A stretch of DNA of 17,224 nt, taken from Bacteroidales bacterium GP1. GTDB lineage: Bacteria; Bacteroidota; Bacteroidia; Bacteroidales; Muribaculaceae. Both the position numbers and the translations under genes were made by a program. The notes under the pieces were generated by a model. That model was given only the letters and a program-made list of their open reading frames with translations, was not told the DNA's origin and searched no databases. The stretch lies in assembly GCA_001701105.1 (NCBI GenBank), contig DAAI01000048.1, positions 9,545-26,768 on the forward strand, given 5' to 3'. Below are positions 1 through 7,908 of this stretch, in pieces; positions within the stretch are counted from its first letter, which is position 1, and each line of letters starts with the position of its first letter.

Positions 1-49
1 AACCTTCTGATCCGTAGTCAGATGCTCTATTCAATTGAGCTAGGGAACC
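1..49 (-). tRNA. tRNA-Arg (anticodon ACG), 3' part outside window
   Basis: Read on the minus strand from 49, the sequence begins with a 7-nt acceptor half (GGTTCCC), then TA, then a D arm whose 4-bp stem is formed by 37-40 and 24-27 around a 9-nt loop. One base later comes a 5-bp anticodon stem (18-22 with 6-10). Its 7-nt loop reads CTACGGA, so the anticodon is ACG (complement of 13-15), which is arginine with A34 presumably edited to inosine. The window ends just after the anticodon stem, so the variable loop, T arm and 3' acceptor half cannot be seen. The fold is clear for the visible part; identity rests on the anticodon. Confidence 0.88.
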
Positions 50-76
50 ATGCTTCACCGTTCCGGTTTGCGACTG

Positions 77-107
77 CAAAATTACTATTTTTTTCCGTTT
101 CCTGCAA
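77..107 (-). promoter_or_regulatory. Promoter of the tRNA-Arg gene
   Basis: On the minus strand, 84-77 reads TAATTTTG, a match to the Bacteroidota -7 consensus TAnnTTTG. A TTG lies at 107-105, 20 nt upstream, the usual spacing for the -33 element. A start near 70 would put the tRNA 5' end about 20 nt downstream. This also suggests the tRNA need not depend on read-through from folB. Motif match only. Confidence 0.6.
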
Positions 108-189
108 GTTTTTCTACAAAAATTTTTTGCACTTTTTCAAAAGAAAAGATATTACGATTCTATCCCGGATATCATTGTTTCCTTCTTCT

Positions 190-555
190 TTATTCCTCAA
201 TAGATCGCCATGTCACAGTAGCTTTTCCTTGCATTCCGGGAATTGGGACAGAAACCTTTGTCACAGAAACGGAAATTTGATGTTTCGGACCGTGGATCAT
301 CTTCTCTAACCCCTCACCTATACGCTTTGCTACGGTTTCCAGGAGAAGCCATTCTTGACTCAGTACGCCCTGAATCAATTCGTAGATACCGACATACGAC
401 ACACTGCTATCGAGATTCTCTTCCTCAAAATCATCGGCTGGAATTGTGAGTGACACATTTATGTGAAATTCATTGCCAACAGTACGCTCTTGCGGATAAA
501 CGCCAATACGGGCATTAACCACTACATCAGCCAATGATATGGTAAGAGTTTTCAC
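190..555 (-). CDS. folB: Dihydroneopterin aldolase
   Basis: FolB converts 7,8-dihydroneopterin to 6-hydroxymethyl-7,8-dihydropterin and glycolaldehyde in cytoplasmic folate synthesis. The protein is 121 residues, the usual size. It shows the family N-terminal pattern (GVYPQER around residues 18-24, with Glu23), Tyr54, the LLLET segment with Glu73, and a C-terminal KVSVPIPG segment with Lys100. Tyr54 and Lys100 fall at the same numbers as the catalytic residues known in the S. aureus enzyme. It is the last gene of the minus-strand run, 7 nt after rpiB, and no convincing hairpin terminator follows before the tRNA. No other folate gene is in view, so its position probably reflects operon packing. 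Confidence 0.93.
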   Translation of the reverse strand: MKTLTISLADVVVNARIGVYPQERTVGNEFHINVSLTIPADDFEEENLDSSVSYVGIYELIQGVLSQEWLLLETVAKRIGEGLEKMIHGPKHQISVSVTKVSVPIPGMQGKATVTWRSIEE

Positions 556-562
556 GATAACA

Positions 563-1003
563 TCAAAGGGATTCTACAGGGATTTTCTCAATGCGACGAA
601 GGTGTCGGCCGCCTTCAAATTCTGCATCCAGATAGGCATCTATTATTCTTTTCCCTTCATCTTCGGAAATGAATCTTGCAGGAAGAGTTATGAAATTGGC
701 ATTATTATGACGTACGGCAAGGTCGGCAAGTTCCGGCAGCCAGCATATAGCATCGCGGATTCCCTGATGCTTGTTGAGAGTCATGCTGATGCCATTACCC
801 GATCCACACATAGCTATGCCGAATGCACATTCTCCTTTTTCCACAGCCACTGCCGCGGGGTGGGCATAATCTGCATAATCACATGAATCATTACTGTGCG
901 TACCGAAGTCTATAGGCTCAAATCCTTTTTCCTTCATATAGGCTATCATAGCCTGCTTCATTTCATAGCCGGCATGATCAGCCGCAAATGCTACTTTTAC
1001 CAT
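563..1003 (-). CDS. rpiB: Ribose-5-phosphate isomerase B
   Basis: RpiB interconverts ribose 5-phosphate and ribulose 5-phosphate in the non-oxidative pentose phosphate pathway. The 146-residue product starts with the AADHAG phosphate-binding segment (residues 7-12). It carries DFGT at 32-35, the CGSGNGI loop with the catalytic Cys66, the GIRDA segment at 81-85 and RHNNAN with His99, the residue implicated in ring opening. Length and motif spacing fit the LacAB/RpiB family closely. RpiB-fold enzymes can act on other sugars such as allose 6-phosphate, but Cys66 and His99 favour the ribose enzyme. It lies 11 nt downstream of the GtrA-family gene and 7 nt upstream of folB, so co-transcription is likely. 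Confidence 0.94.
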   Translation of the reverse strand: MVKVAFAADHAGYEMKQAMIAYMKEKGFEPIDFGTHSNDSCDYADYAHPAAVAVEKGECAFGIAMCGSGNGISMTLNKHQGIRDAICWLPELADLAVRHNNANFITLPARFISEDEGKRIIDAYLDAEFEGGRHLRRIEKIPVESL

Positions 1004-1014
1004 ATTATGTATTT

Positions 1015-1488
1015 TCAGTTGGTTTCTATGTCAGGAGTATGTTCTTCCGTTTTTATCTCGAGCTCCTTCTTGCTCGCAAAAAGTCGGTTGGTGAAAGAAT
1101 ATCTTACCATGAAATAATTCAATGGGACACATATTCCAAGAGCCGGAAGCAATGCTAATGTAGGGCCGACTATGCCTTTAAAGATAGCCACAAATCCGGT
1201 CTGCATACCCATATTGATAAGATGGCTTAGAGTGAAGGCAAGTCCTTTCTTTGCATTTGCTTTACTTTTGAAGGTAAATACGCTCGATAAGAAAAAATTG
1301 GCTATAAAGGAAATAGCATAACTTATTATTGTGGAGACTACAGCAGGCACTTTCACTGCATGGACAAATACTACATAAATGCCATATTGTAGCACTGTGC
1401 AGAACCCGCCTACTAATGCGAACCTTATCATTTCAGCTCGCTTTGAGCGTTGCTCCAATGTAGTCTTTATTGCTTTCCTTATATCCAT
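1015..1488 (-). CDS. GtrA-family small membrane protein
   Basis: A 157-residue protein with four predicted membrane segments (approximately residues 22-45, 47-72, 84-108 and 110-135), a basic N-terminus and a hydrophilic acidic tail. This layout and the FALVGG start of helix 1 fit the GtrA family (PF04138). Some members are proposed to move prenyl-phosphate-linked sugars across the inner membrane; others are linked to teichoic acid or arabinogalactan decoration. The substrate cannot be told from sequence. Family partners are usually GT2 enzymes of the GtrB type, and one is encoded about 10 kb to the right (11184-12128). Here the gene sits between engB (50-nt gap) and rpiB (11-nt gap), neither an obvious functional partner. 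Confidence 0.83.
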   Translation of the reverse strand: MDIRKAIKTTLEQRSKRAEMIRFALVGGFCTVLQYGIYVVFVHAVKVPAVVSTIISYAISFIANFFLSSVFTFKSKANAKKGLAFTLSHLINMGMQTGFVAIFKGIVGPTLALLPALGICVPLNYFMVRYSFTNRLFASKKELEIKTEEHTPDIETN

Positions 1489-1538
1489 TTTTGGGAGAAA
1501 TTTCTGAGGTTAAGTATAATTTCAATGAGACAAAAGGG

Positions 1539-2180
1539 TTAGGAGTTATCCTGTACGTTCCCTTCTACCGCACATTCACGCTTAACTTCTTCATTGATTT
1601 GAGCGATGTAGGCCAATATTTCATTCCTTCCTTGGGCCTTCTCCGAGCTCGAAATAAAGATAGGGGGCAATTCATGCCAATGCAGCAAGAGTTCATTCTT
1701 ATAAGCCTCTACATTTCTTTCCACGGCAGCATTACTCAATTTATCTGCTTTTGTAAAGACTATTGAGAATGGTACATCGTGTTCACCCAACCAATCCAGG
1801 AACTCCATATCTATCTTTTGAGGTTCATGGCGCACGTCGATAAGCACGAAAAGATTTGTGAGCTGCCTGCGATTAAGGATATATCCCTCGATTAGCTTCC
1901 CGAGAGCCTCTCTTTGGGCTTTACCACGGGCTGCATATCCATAGCCGGGAAGATCCACAAGATACCACTCTCCGTTGTTCATACTGAAATGATTGATAAG
2001 CAATGTCTTTCCGGGAGTCTGCGATGTCTTGGCAAGCCCTTTCTTACGAGTAAGCATATTGATAAGTGATGACTTACCGACATTTGATCTTCCTATGAAC
2101 GCATATTCTGGTACACGAATATCGGGACATTTTGTTACATCAGGACTACTTATCTCAAATTTTGGGTTCTTTATATCCAT
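1539..2180 (-). CDS. engB: Ribosome-biogenesis GTPase EngB/YsxC (YihA)
   Basis: EngB is a small TRAFAC-class GTPase needed for assembly of the large ribosomal subunit and often for cell division. The 213-residue protein shows the GTPase motifs in order: G1 GRSNVGKS at 30-37, G2 in TSQTPGKT at 52-59, G3 DLPG at 76-79 followed by YGYA, and G4 TKAD at 143-146. A G5-like ISSSEKAQG lies near 176-184. The SQTPGKT and DLPGYGYA wording is diagnostic of EngB rather than Era or Der. The C-terminal tail beyond the G domain is short and charged. It lies 61 nt downstream of the aspartokinase gene. I saw no separate TAnnTTTG promoter in that gap, so it is probably transcribed with the genes upstream. Confidence 0.95.
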   Translation of the reverse strand: MDIKNPKFEISSPDVTKCPDIRVPEYAFIGRSNVGKSSLINMLTRKKGLAKTSQTPGKTLLINHFSMNNGEWYLVDLPGYGYAARGKAQREALGKLIEGYILNRRQLTNLFVLIDVRHEPQKIDMEFLDWLGEHDVPFSIVFTKADKLSNAAVERNVEAYKNELLLHWHELPPIFISSSEKAQGRNEILAYIAQINEEVKRECAVEGNVQDNS

Positions 2181-2241
2181 TTCTATCTTATTTTATAAGG
2201 TTAATAATGCCTGAATAATGTAAGTATTAGCTCCATTCCAT

Positions 2242-3624
2242 TTATATATCAACATTTATTACGGCATCATGGGTTAATTGGAGTGCCTCTACAGCCTTAT
2301 CATCATCCACCACAATAGCTATTGTGGCCGAGGAAGCCCCATCTGAAATTCCCCTTACATCTATCCCACTCCGATGTAGGTTATTCACAAGTCGCGCCCC
2401 AAGACCCTCCATCTTATTTATTCCCTCCCTTACGATGGCTATTACCGCCTTCTTTCCGGCCACTTCAATAGATGTTACCGAACCGTCGCCGCTTTCCGGA
2501 GCAAATTCATCTTTTAGACACGATAGCGCTGAATCAGCTTCAGCTGTGGGAACCGATACTGAATAACCTTCGCTATCAATGGGTTCTTCCACCACCAATA
2601 CGCTTAACCCGGCTTTAGCCAATGCATTGCCGGCTCGGGAACTTATGCTGTCCTTGGCATCAATAATATTTCCTCTTACTGTCAGTATAGTAACATCACG
2701 CAAGGTTGATACCCCCCTGATACATTTAGGCAAATTCTTGGAATTGTCACTTATAAACGTGCCCGGAGCATCGGGATTATGGGTATTAAGAATCCTGATC
2801 GGGATATTTTTATGGAATACGGGATATATTGTAGGCGGATAAATAACTTTAGCTCCGAAAGAACATAATTCCATACTTTCCACGAAAGTCATCTTTTGAA
2901 TAACCCGGGCATCCGGAACAAGCCGTGGATCTGAAGTCATAAACCCATCCACATCAGTCCAGATTTGCAATTCTTCGGCATCGAGAGCCGCGGCCACAAG
3001 AGCCGCCGTATAATCTGATCCCCCTCTGCCAAGATTCGTAATGTCGCCATTATCCTTATCTCGCGAGATGAAGCCCCCGATTACATATCTTTTCTGGGGC
3101 AATTCCCGGAATGCTTCTTTAATCCCTTGTTCGGTGAGTTGTCTGTCGGCAATATTCCTGCCAAGCCATTGTTCCGTACGTATAAAGTCAAGTGAATCTT
3201 TATGTGCGCATTCATCTATGACTGCCGAAACTATTAGCGACGACATTCGCTCCCCATAGGCCACAATTCGGTTTAATGTCCGATCGGACAATTCATTAAG
3301 AAGCCAGACGCCCGTATATAAATTACTCAGTTCTGCAAGGAGCCCATGAATATTGTTCTTTAGTTCCGATTTCTTAGTGTTTTCCGGAATCAAAGCATCA
3401 ATAATATCATCATGCCTCTGCCTGATTCTATCCATTTCCAGAATATAATCATCCCTCCCTTCCGACGCCTTTCTGGCAGTCGCAATAAGGCAATCTGTCA
3501 AGCCACCGAGGGCCGAAACGACAACTATTACGGGACTATCGGTATCCTCTACTATCCGCTTCACATTCCTCAGGCTGTCAATCGTACCCACGGAAGTGCC
3601 GCCGAATTTCAGAACTTTCATCAA
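2242..3624 (-). CDS. lysC: Aspartate kinase (monofunctional, with ACT domains)
   Basis: Phosphorylates L-aspartate, the first committed step toward lysine, threonine, methionine and diaminopimelate. The 460-residue protein begins with the kinase motif KFGGTSVG (Lys6 to Gly13) and has GRGGSDYT at 199-206 and a TDVDG segment shortly after. The catalytic domain ends near residue 300, and two ACT regulatory modules fill roughly 305-460 (one contains VVEEPIDSEGYSVSVP). It stops after the ACT region, so it is not fused to homoserine dehydrogenase as ThrA is. Feedback regulation by lysine or threonine is expected for the family, but the effector cannot be told. Translation may start at Met1 or Met2. 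It lies 8 nt after the mlaD-like gene, which suggests co-transcription. The symbol lysC is a family assignment. Confidence 0.92.
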   Translation of the reverse strand: MMKVLKFGGTSVGTIDSLRNVKRIVEDTDSPVIVVVSALGGLTDCLIATARKASEGRDDYILEMDRIRQRHDDIIDALIPENTKKSELKNNIHGLLAELSNLYTGVWLLNELSDRTLNRIVAYGERMSSLIVSAVIDECAHKDSLDFIRTEQWLGRNIADRQLTEQGIKEAFRELPQKRYVIGGFISRDKDNGDITNLGRGGSDYTAALVAAALDAEELQIWTDVDGFMTSDPRLVPDARVIQKMTFVESMELCSFGAKVIYPPTIYPVFHKNIPIRILNTHNPDAPGTFISDNSKNLPKCIRGVSTLRDVTILTVRGNIIDAKDSISSRAGNALAKAGLSVLVVEEPIDSEGYSVSVPTAEADSALSCLKDEFAPESGDGSVTSIEVAGKKAVIAIVREGINKMEGLGARLVNNLHRSGIDVRGISDGASSATIAIVVDDDKAVEALQLTHDAVINVDI

Positions 3625-3632
3625 TTCCTTTG

Positions 3633-4535
3633 TTACAGAAGTTTGATTGAGATATAACGCTTCGGATTTTTCTTTATGTCGACAATCAGCGAATCAACAT
3701 CAGCGGCCACCGTGTTAAGCCTGTTGTAAAGCTCCGGATCTTTTGTAAGCAGACCAAGTGTGGAGTTTTGATTAGTAAGCTGTTTAGAGAATTGCGAAAG
3801 ATTGTCGGTAATGACATTAACATTATCCATGGTAGAAGCCAATGGCAATTCCTTCAGAGTATTTGACAATGCAATCAGATTATAACTTACTGAATCAAGA
3901 TTCATTGTTACAGATTTTGCATTCCTCATCACCAGCGGTACATCTTTATTCACCGTTGCCGATAAGCCTCGTGTAATCCCATAGACATTGTCAGTAATGC
4001 CATCAAGTCTCCGGATTGATGCCGTAAGAGCCGGATCCGATACCACAAGGTTCAGATTATATAATAAGGAATCAACTCTGGGAAGGATTTTATTTACAGC
4101 CGGCATTATATCTTCCGAGACGGCATCCATCAATCCTTTGGCCGGACGGATTGGAATTTCTTCTCCTGATGGTATATACTTTTCTCCGGTTCCCGGCACG
4201 AGCACTATATATGCACCACTAAGAAGAGTGGAGGCCATTTCCGCATATGAACCTTCTGGAAGATGCAATTTGTCGTTTACGGCAAGAATCACTTTTACTT
4301 TGCCCGGATTGTCGTAATCGTAGACTATATCCCTGACCTGACCTACCTTGTAACCATTAATTGTAATGGGTGCCGATTTATCCAGCCCGGATACATTGTC
4401 GCATTCCACATAATAGAAATTCGACGGATTAAATAGATTTATTCCTTTAAGATAATCTATGCCAAAAAAGAGTATCAGGCAGGCCACTATTACGCTCAGC
4501 CCTATCAAAAATTCCTTAGTAAAAATCTTTTTCAT
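3633..4535 (-). CDS. MlaD-family MCE domain protein
   Basis: Substrate-binding component of an MCE lipid transporter, expected to be anchored in the inner membrane and to project into the periplasm. The 300 residues comprise one N-terminal membrane helix (about 8-27) and an MCE domain (about 38-115, with VSGLDKSAPITINGYKVGQV and the YIVLVPG strand). A long helix-prone C-terminal part follows (about 125-300) with regularly spaced hydrophobics, well beyond the E. coli MlaD length of about 180. That extension recalls MCE proteins that form helical tubes, but this is inference. Its likely permease and ATPase partners are encoded divergently at 8066-9603. It lies 78 nt after the amidase gene and 8 nt before aspartokinase. 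A small 6-bp hairpin (4575-4590) without a T-run sits in the gap upstream. Confidence 0.87.
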   Translation of the reverse strand: MKKIFTKEFLIGLSVIVACLILFFGIDYLKGINLFNPSNFYYVECDNVSGLDKSAPITINGYKVGQVRDIVYDYDNPGKVKVILAVNDKLHLPEGSYAEMASTLLSGAYIVLVPGTGEKYIPSGEEIPIRPAKGLMDAVSEDIMPAVNKILPRVDSLLYNLNLVVSDPALTASIRRLDGITDNVYGITRGLSATVNKDVPLVMRNAKSVTMNLDSVSYNLIALSNTLKELPLASTMDNVNVITDNLSQFSKQLTNQNSTLGLLTKDPELYNRLNTVAADVDSLIVDIKKNPKRYISIKLL

Positions 4536-4613
4536 ATCTAGCTTTTGTATAATTCCGGATTATATCTGAATATATTGGAAACCCTTCCAACTCTTCAATT
4601 TTTATTACTACAA

Positions 4614-6179
4614 CTATTTTGAACCGGAGGTCGCTGTCTTTACCGCCGTAATAATGAAAGCATCCGGAATATCCTTCCTGACATCCCTTAGCATCTTTTC
4701 AATTTCAGCGCGTTCGGTACTTTCTCCGTAGGTATACTTATATAAATCATGCTCGCGGAATGCCTTTATGGGCTTTAATCCGCAAAACTGTGGATTATTC
4801 TCTTTAAGGCGTTCAGAACTTGCAAGAATCTGTATTTTATAAACGGTAATTGGCTTGGCCATGTTGGGGCGCTTGCCTGAGATCGATTTATGAGTCTTAA
4901 GCTCCTTGGGCTTTTTGGCTTCTTTCTTCTTTTTATTTTTCTTTCCCTTCGGAGTCGGACTATCCTTCATGCTTGATGAGGCGTTTGAATTATCAGCAAC
5001 AGTCGCCGCTATATCTGCTTTGGCAAGATATTCGCCTTCTCTGCGCTCGAGTATGGAATCACAGCTTATTTCACGACTCTCTGACAATCTTTTTGATGAT
5101 TCCGACCTTCTTCTGCGCTTCCCTACAAGCGACCGTGAATGGACATCTGCAAACGAATATTCTCTTCCCTGTACTTCTTTCTGTGGAGTAGCTGTGGTCT
5201 TTTTATCAGAGTTTCTTGAATTTGAGACAAGAAGAGGCACAGCCGGTTCAGGCTCCTTTTTCTCAGGAGAATCTTTCACGACCTCTGCATTATTTCTATC
5301 GACATCTTTATTAGCCGAGCGCTTTTTATTATTTTTTTTGGTTACCAATGCCGATTGTTCCCCCTTAACTTCTTTTTTGGGCAATTTAACCGAGAAATAA
5401 TCCTTCACGGCATTAAATAAAGCTTTGGCCATCTTATCCTGCCCTTCCTCACTGCTGATGAATTTTGCACTTTGAGGATTGCATATAAAATCCAGTTCCA
5501 CAAGCACGGAAGGCATCGATGTGGCCCATAGCACCCAGAATCCGGCTTGCTTCACGCCCCTATCGCTTCTTCCGGCATCAGCCACAAGATGTTTTTGAGC
5601 GGCATCCGCAAATTTCAAGCTCTGGGCAAGATTGCGTTTCTGAGCCATCTCGAAAATTATATAGCTTTCATCCTTTGACGGATCAAAACCGGAATATTTC
5701 TGCTGATAGTCGCTCTCAAGCTCTATTACAGAATTTTCCCTCCGGGCCACTTGTAGATTATTGGCATCCTTATTTAGTCCTAATGCATATACAGAGGCTC
5801 CACATACTGAATTCCGGTTCGGATTCTTTTTATCCACGGAATTTGTGTGAATGGAAATAAATAAATCGCCTCGGTTACGATTGGCAATATTGGCTCGTTC
5901 CTGAAGGCTGATGAACGCGTCATTATTTCGAGTCAGTATCGGTTTAATTCCCTTAAGCTCTTTATCTATCAGCTTAGCCAATTTCAAGGCAACAGCAAGA
6001 TTTATATCTTTCTCTTTAACTCCATGTTCAGCGGCTCCGGCATCGTTACCTCCATGACCGGCATCGATCACAACACGAATTTCATTCTTTTCAACTCCCG
6101 GCGAGGAAGCGTATGAAGAATGAGTCGCAATGAGCAATACGCTGAAAATAAATAATATTAATTTTTTTATAGTGTTCAC
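4614..6179 (-). CDS. Periplasmic N-acetylmuramoyl-L-alanine amidase with basic linker and SPOR-like C-terminus
   Basis: A zinc amidase (Amidase_3) that removes peptides from glycan strands, usually during septal peptidoglycan splitting. Of 521 residues, 1-24 form a Sec signal peptide (KK, hydrophobic core, YAS). The catalytic domain spans about 34-255 with the expected zinc and catalytic residues: His42 in DAGHGG, Glu56, His111 in SIHTNS, and Glu228 in VLVELDF. A low-complexity, strongly charged Lys/Arg/Glu/Ser linker of about 170 residues follows. About 445-515 then resembles a SPOR-type fold (VYKIQILASS at its start, YKYTYG in the middle, IPDAFIITAV at its end), which would bind denuded glycan. 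E. coli AmiA/B/C lack this C-terminal arrangement. It lies 12 nt after lptB and upstream of the MCE gene. Confidence 0.91.
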   Translation of the reverse strand: MNTIKKLILFIFSVLLIATHSSYASSPGVEKNEIRVVIDAGHGGNDAGAAEHGVKEKDINLAVALKLAKLIDKELKGIKPILTRNNDAFISLQERANIANRNRGDLFISIHTNSVDKKNPNRNSVCGASVYALGLNKDANNLQVARRENSVIELESDYQQKYSGFDPSKDESYIIFEMAQKRNLAQSLKFADAAQKHLVADAGRSDRGVKQAGFWVLWATSMPSVLVELDFICNPQSAKFISSEEGQDKMAKALFNAVKDYFSVKLPKKEVKGEQSALVTKKNNKKRSANKDVDRNNAEVVKDSPEKKEPEPAVPLLVSNSRNSDKKTTATPQKEVQGREYSFADVHSRSLVGKRRRRSESSKRLSESREISCDSILERREGEYLAKADIAATVADNSNASSSMKDSPTPKGKKNKKKKEAKKPKELKTHKSISGKRPNMAKPITVYKIQILASSERLKENNPQFCGLKPIKAFREHDLYKYTYGESTERAEIEKMLRDVRKDIPDAFIITAVKTATSGSK

Positions 6180-6191
6180 TTCATTCCTCCA

Positions 6192-7124
6192 TTAAAATTT
6201 CTTACGGATAAAGACAAAGTCTTGTCCCAGATATTTTTTCCTTACGATTGGATTTTCCACAAGTTCCTCACTTGTGCCTTGGAACAACACTTTCCCTTCA
6301 AAGAGCATATATGCCCGGTCGGTGATGCCGAGTATTGAATCGGCCTTATGGTCTGTGATCAATACTCCAATATTTCTTTCCTTAAGATGATATACCACCG
6401 ATTGAATATCTTCCACCGCAATAGGATCAACAGCGGCGAAAGGTTCATCAAGCATGATGAATTTGGGATTGATAGCCAGGCACCGGGCTATTTCCGTTCT
6501 CCGTCGTTCACCTCCCGAAAGGTTCTTCCCTAAATTATGGCGAACCTTTTCCAATTTAAATTCAGAGATTAGCTGTTCTAATTTTTCGCGTTGATATTGT
6601 TTGGAAGTGTTCGACATCTCAAGAATAGCCCGGATATTGTTCTCCACGCTAAGCGTACGGAACACAGATGGTTCCTGAGGAAGGTATCCTATACCCTTCT
6701 GTGCTCGTTTATAGACAGGAAGATTAGTAATATCCTCTCCGTCCAGAAACACTTTCCCTTCATTAGGGCTGATGAGTCCGACGGTCATATAGAATGTCGT
6801 TGTCTTTCCGGCACCATTAGGTCCGAGCAGCCCGACAATCTCCCCCTGTGTCAATTCTATGGTGACTTTATTTGCGACCGTGCGTTTGCCGTATTTCTTT
6901 ACAAGGTTATCCGTGCGAAGCACTCCCGGCTCCGGAATCACTTCCTCTTTAACCTCTTCGATAATCTTGTCACCATTCTTGATTTCTTTTGCCTCTTCCA
7001 TCACAAGCGTCTGCATATCAGGCACGATTCCTTCCAGATCCTGTTCTTCCTCGGGAGTGAGGGAATCCGGCTTTTCTTTGTGCCCTTTGTTCAATATGTT
7101 TCTGAATATGGGAAGCAGACGCAT
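6192..7124 (-). CDS. lptB: LPS export ABC transporter ATPase LptB, with N-terminal extension
   Basis: LptB powers LptFG, which extract lipopolysaccharide from the inner membrane and pass it to the Lpt bridge. The ABC domain begins near residue 68 and shows Walker A GPNGAGKT at 101-108, Q-loop Gln150 in GYLPQEPSVF, signature LSGGE at 202-206, Walker B ending in Asp226-Glu227, and His259 in LITDH. The C-terminal YLGQDF is typical of LptB rather than LivF-type ATPases. Residues 1-67 form an unusual acidic, glutamate-rich extension; most LptB proteins start around residue 65 here. The first Met leaves a 21-nt gap to udk, in line with neighbouring spacings. Starts at Met37 or Met42 would leave gaps of more than 120 nt, so I keep the long form with moderate certainty. 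Confidence 0.93.
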   Translation of the reverse strand: MRLLPIFRNILNKGHKEKPDSLTPEEEQDLEGIVPDMQTLVMEEAKEIKNGDKIIEEVKEEVIPEPGVLRTDNLVKKYGKRTVANKVTIELTQGEIVGLLGPNGAGKTTTFYMTVGLISPNEGKVFLDGEDITNLPVYKRAQKGIGYLPQEPSVFRTLSVENNIRAILEMSNTSKQYQREKLEQLISEFKLEKVRHNLGKNLSGGERRRTEIARCLAINPKFIMLDEPFAAVDPIAVEDIQSVVYHLKERNIGVLITDHKADSILGITDRAYMLFEGKVLFQGTSEELVENPIVRKKYLGQDFVFIRKKF

Positions 7125-7145
7125 TTTTATACTTCGTTTGTTTAA

Positions 7146-7757
7146 TTAATTCCGTAAGAGAGAGGCTATGTAATCTGTGAGCAATTTTATTGCCACATTG
7201 TTATTTCCACCTTGAGGCACTATTAAATCGGCATATCTCTTGGATGGCTCGATATATAACTCGTGCATGGGCTTTAATGTCTCTTGATAGCGGTCGATTA
7301 CCATCTGTGGCGTACGATTACGTTCAATGCAGTCCCGCTGAATCACTCGAATCAATCTTTCATCGGCATCAGCATCCACGAAAACCTTCACATCAAGCAT
7401 GTCACGCAAATCTTTATCTGTGAGTACCAATATCCCTTCCACTACTACAACATGTGTAGGCCGCAAGGTAATAGTCTCTTTTTGCCGCGAACAGGTGATA
7501 AAATCATATGTAGGCATCTCCACGGTTTTTCCATCGCGTAAGGCCTTAAGATGCTTTGTAAGCAATGTCCATTCTATGGAGGCAGGCTCGTCATAATTCA
7601 TGGTAAGCCTTTCCTCCAGAGGGATATGATGATTATCCTTATAATAACAGTCCTGCGGAATAACACTCACCTCCCCTTTGGGCAGACTTTCGATTATCTT
7701 ACGGACCACTGTTGTCTTTCCTGATCCTGTGCCTCCGGCGATTCCTATTACCAACAT
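7146..7757 (-). CDS. udk: Uridine kinase
   Basis: Phosphorylates uridine and cytidine to UMP and CMP in pyrimidine salvage. The 203-residue protein carries the P-loop GGTGSGKTT at 8-16 and the family segment with CYYKD and NYDEPASIEW near 42-65. A YDF...SR substrate-loop segment follows, then VVVVEGILVL (Walker B-like strand) and DADADERLIRVIQRD with the nucleoside-kinase arginines. Length matches E. coli Udk closely. It is the first gene of the nine-gene minus-strand run, and the promoter at 7869-7900 would give a leader of about 100 nt. Phosphoribulokinase shares the fold, but the size and the motif wording favour Udk. Confidence 0.94.
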   Translation of the reverse strand: MLVIGIAGGTGSGKTTVVRKIIESLPKGEVSVIPQDCYYKDNHHIPLEERLTMNYDEPASIEWTLLTKHLKALRDGKTVEMPTYDFITCSRQKETITLRPTHVVVVEGILVLTDKDLRDMLDVKVFVDADADERLIRVIQRDCIERNRTPQMVIDRYQETLKPMHELYIEPSKRYADLIVPQGGNNNVAIKLLTDYIASLLRN

Positions 7758-7868
7758 ATGATTACTACTTATATCATTGATGTTCAGACGAATTAATATT
7801 ACTTTTCCTGTTCCGGCCCTATTATCAGCCGTAATATGGAAGGATAAAAGAACAACCCGACTGAATTA

Positions 7869-7900
7869 CAAAATTACAAAAAACTGACCGCCACACCAAA
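7869..7900 (-). promoter_or_regulatory. Promoter of the udk-to-folB gene cluster
   Basis: Read on the minus strand, 7900-7897 is TTTG and 7876-7869 is TAATTTTG, with exactly 20 nt between. This is a full match to the Bacteroidota housekeeping promoter (TTTG, 19-21 nt, TAnnTTTG). The predicted start is near 7862, giving udk a 5' leader of about 105 nt. I found no comparable motif in the gaps between the nine downstream genes, so this may be the main promoter for the run. Promoters inside coding sequences were not excluded. Confidence 0.72.
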
Positions 7901-7908
7901 TTTTTTAG

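Noticed and set aside
100..130. AT-rich inverted repeat after folB (GCAAG...TTGC) as a terminator
   Set aside because: The stem is broken and mostly A-T pairs, and it overlaps the tRNA promoter candidate; not convincing.
4575..4590. TTGGAA/TTCCAA hairpin between the amidase and mlaD-like genes as a terminator
   Set aside because: Only 6 bp, AT-containing, with no T-run downstream on the minus strand; insufficient for a terminator call.
4906..5400. 164-codon plus-strand frame opposite the amidase linker
   Set aside because: Antisense of a Lys/Glu/Ser-rich segment gives the Phe/Leu/Ser-rich string seen; it has no independent start context or domain.
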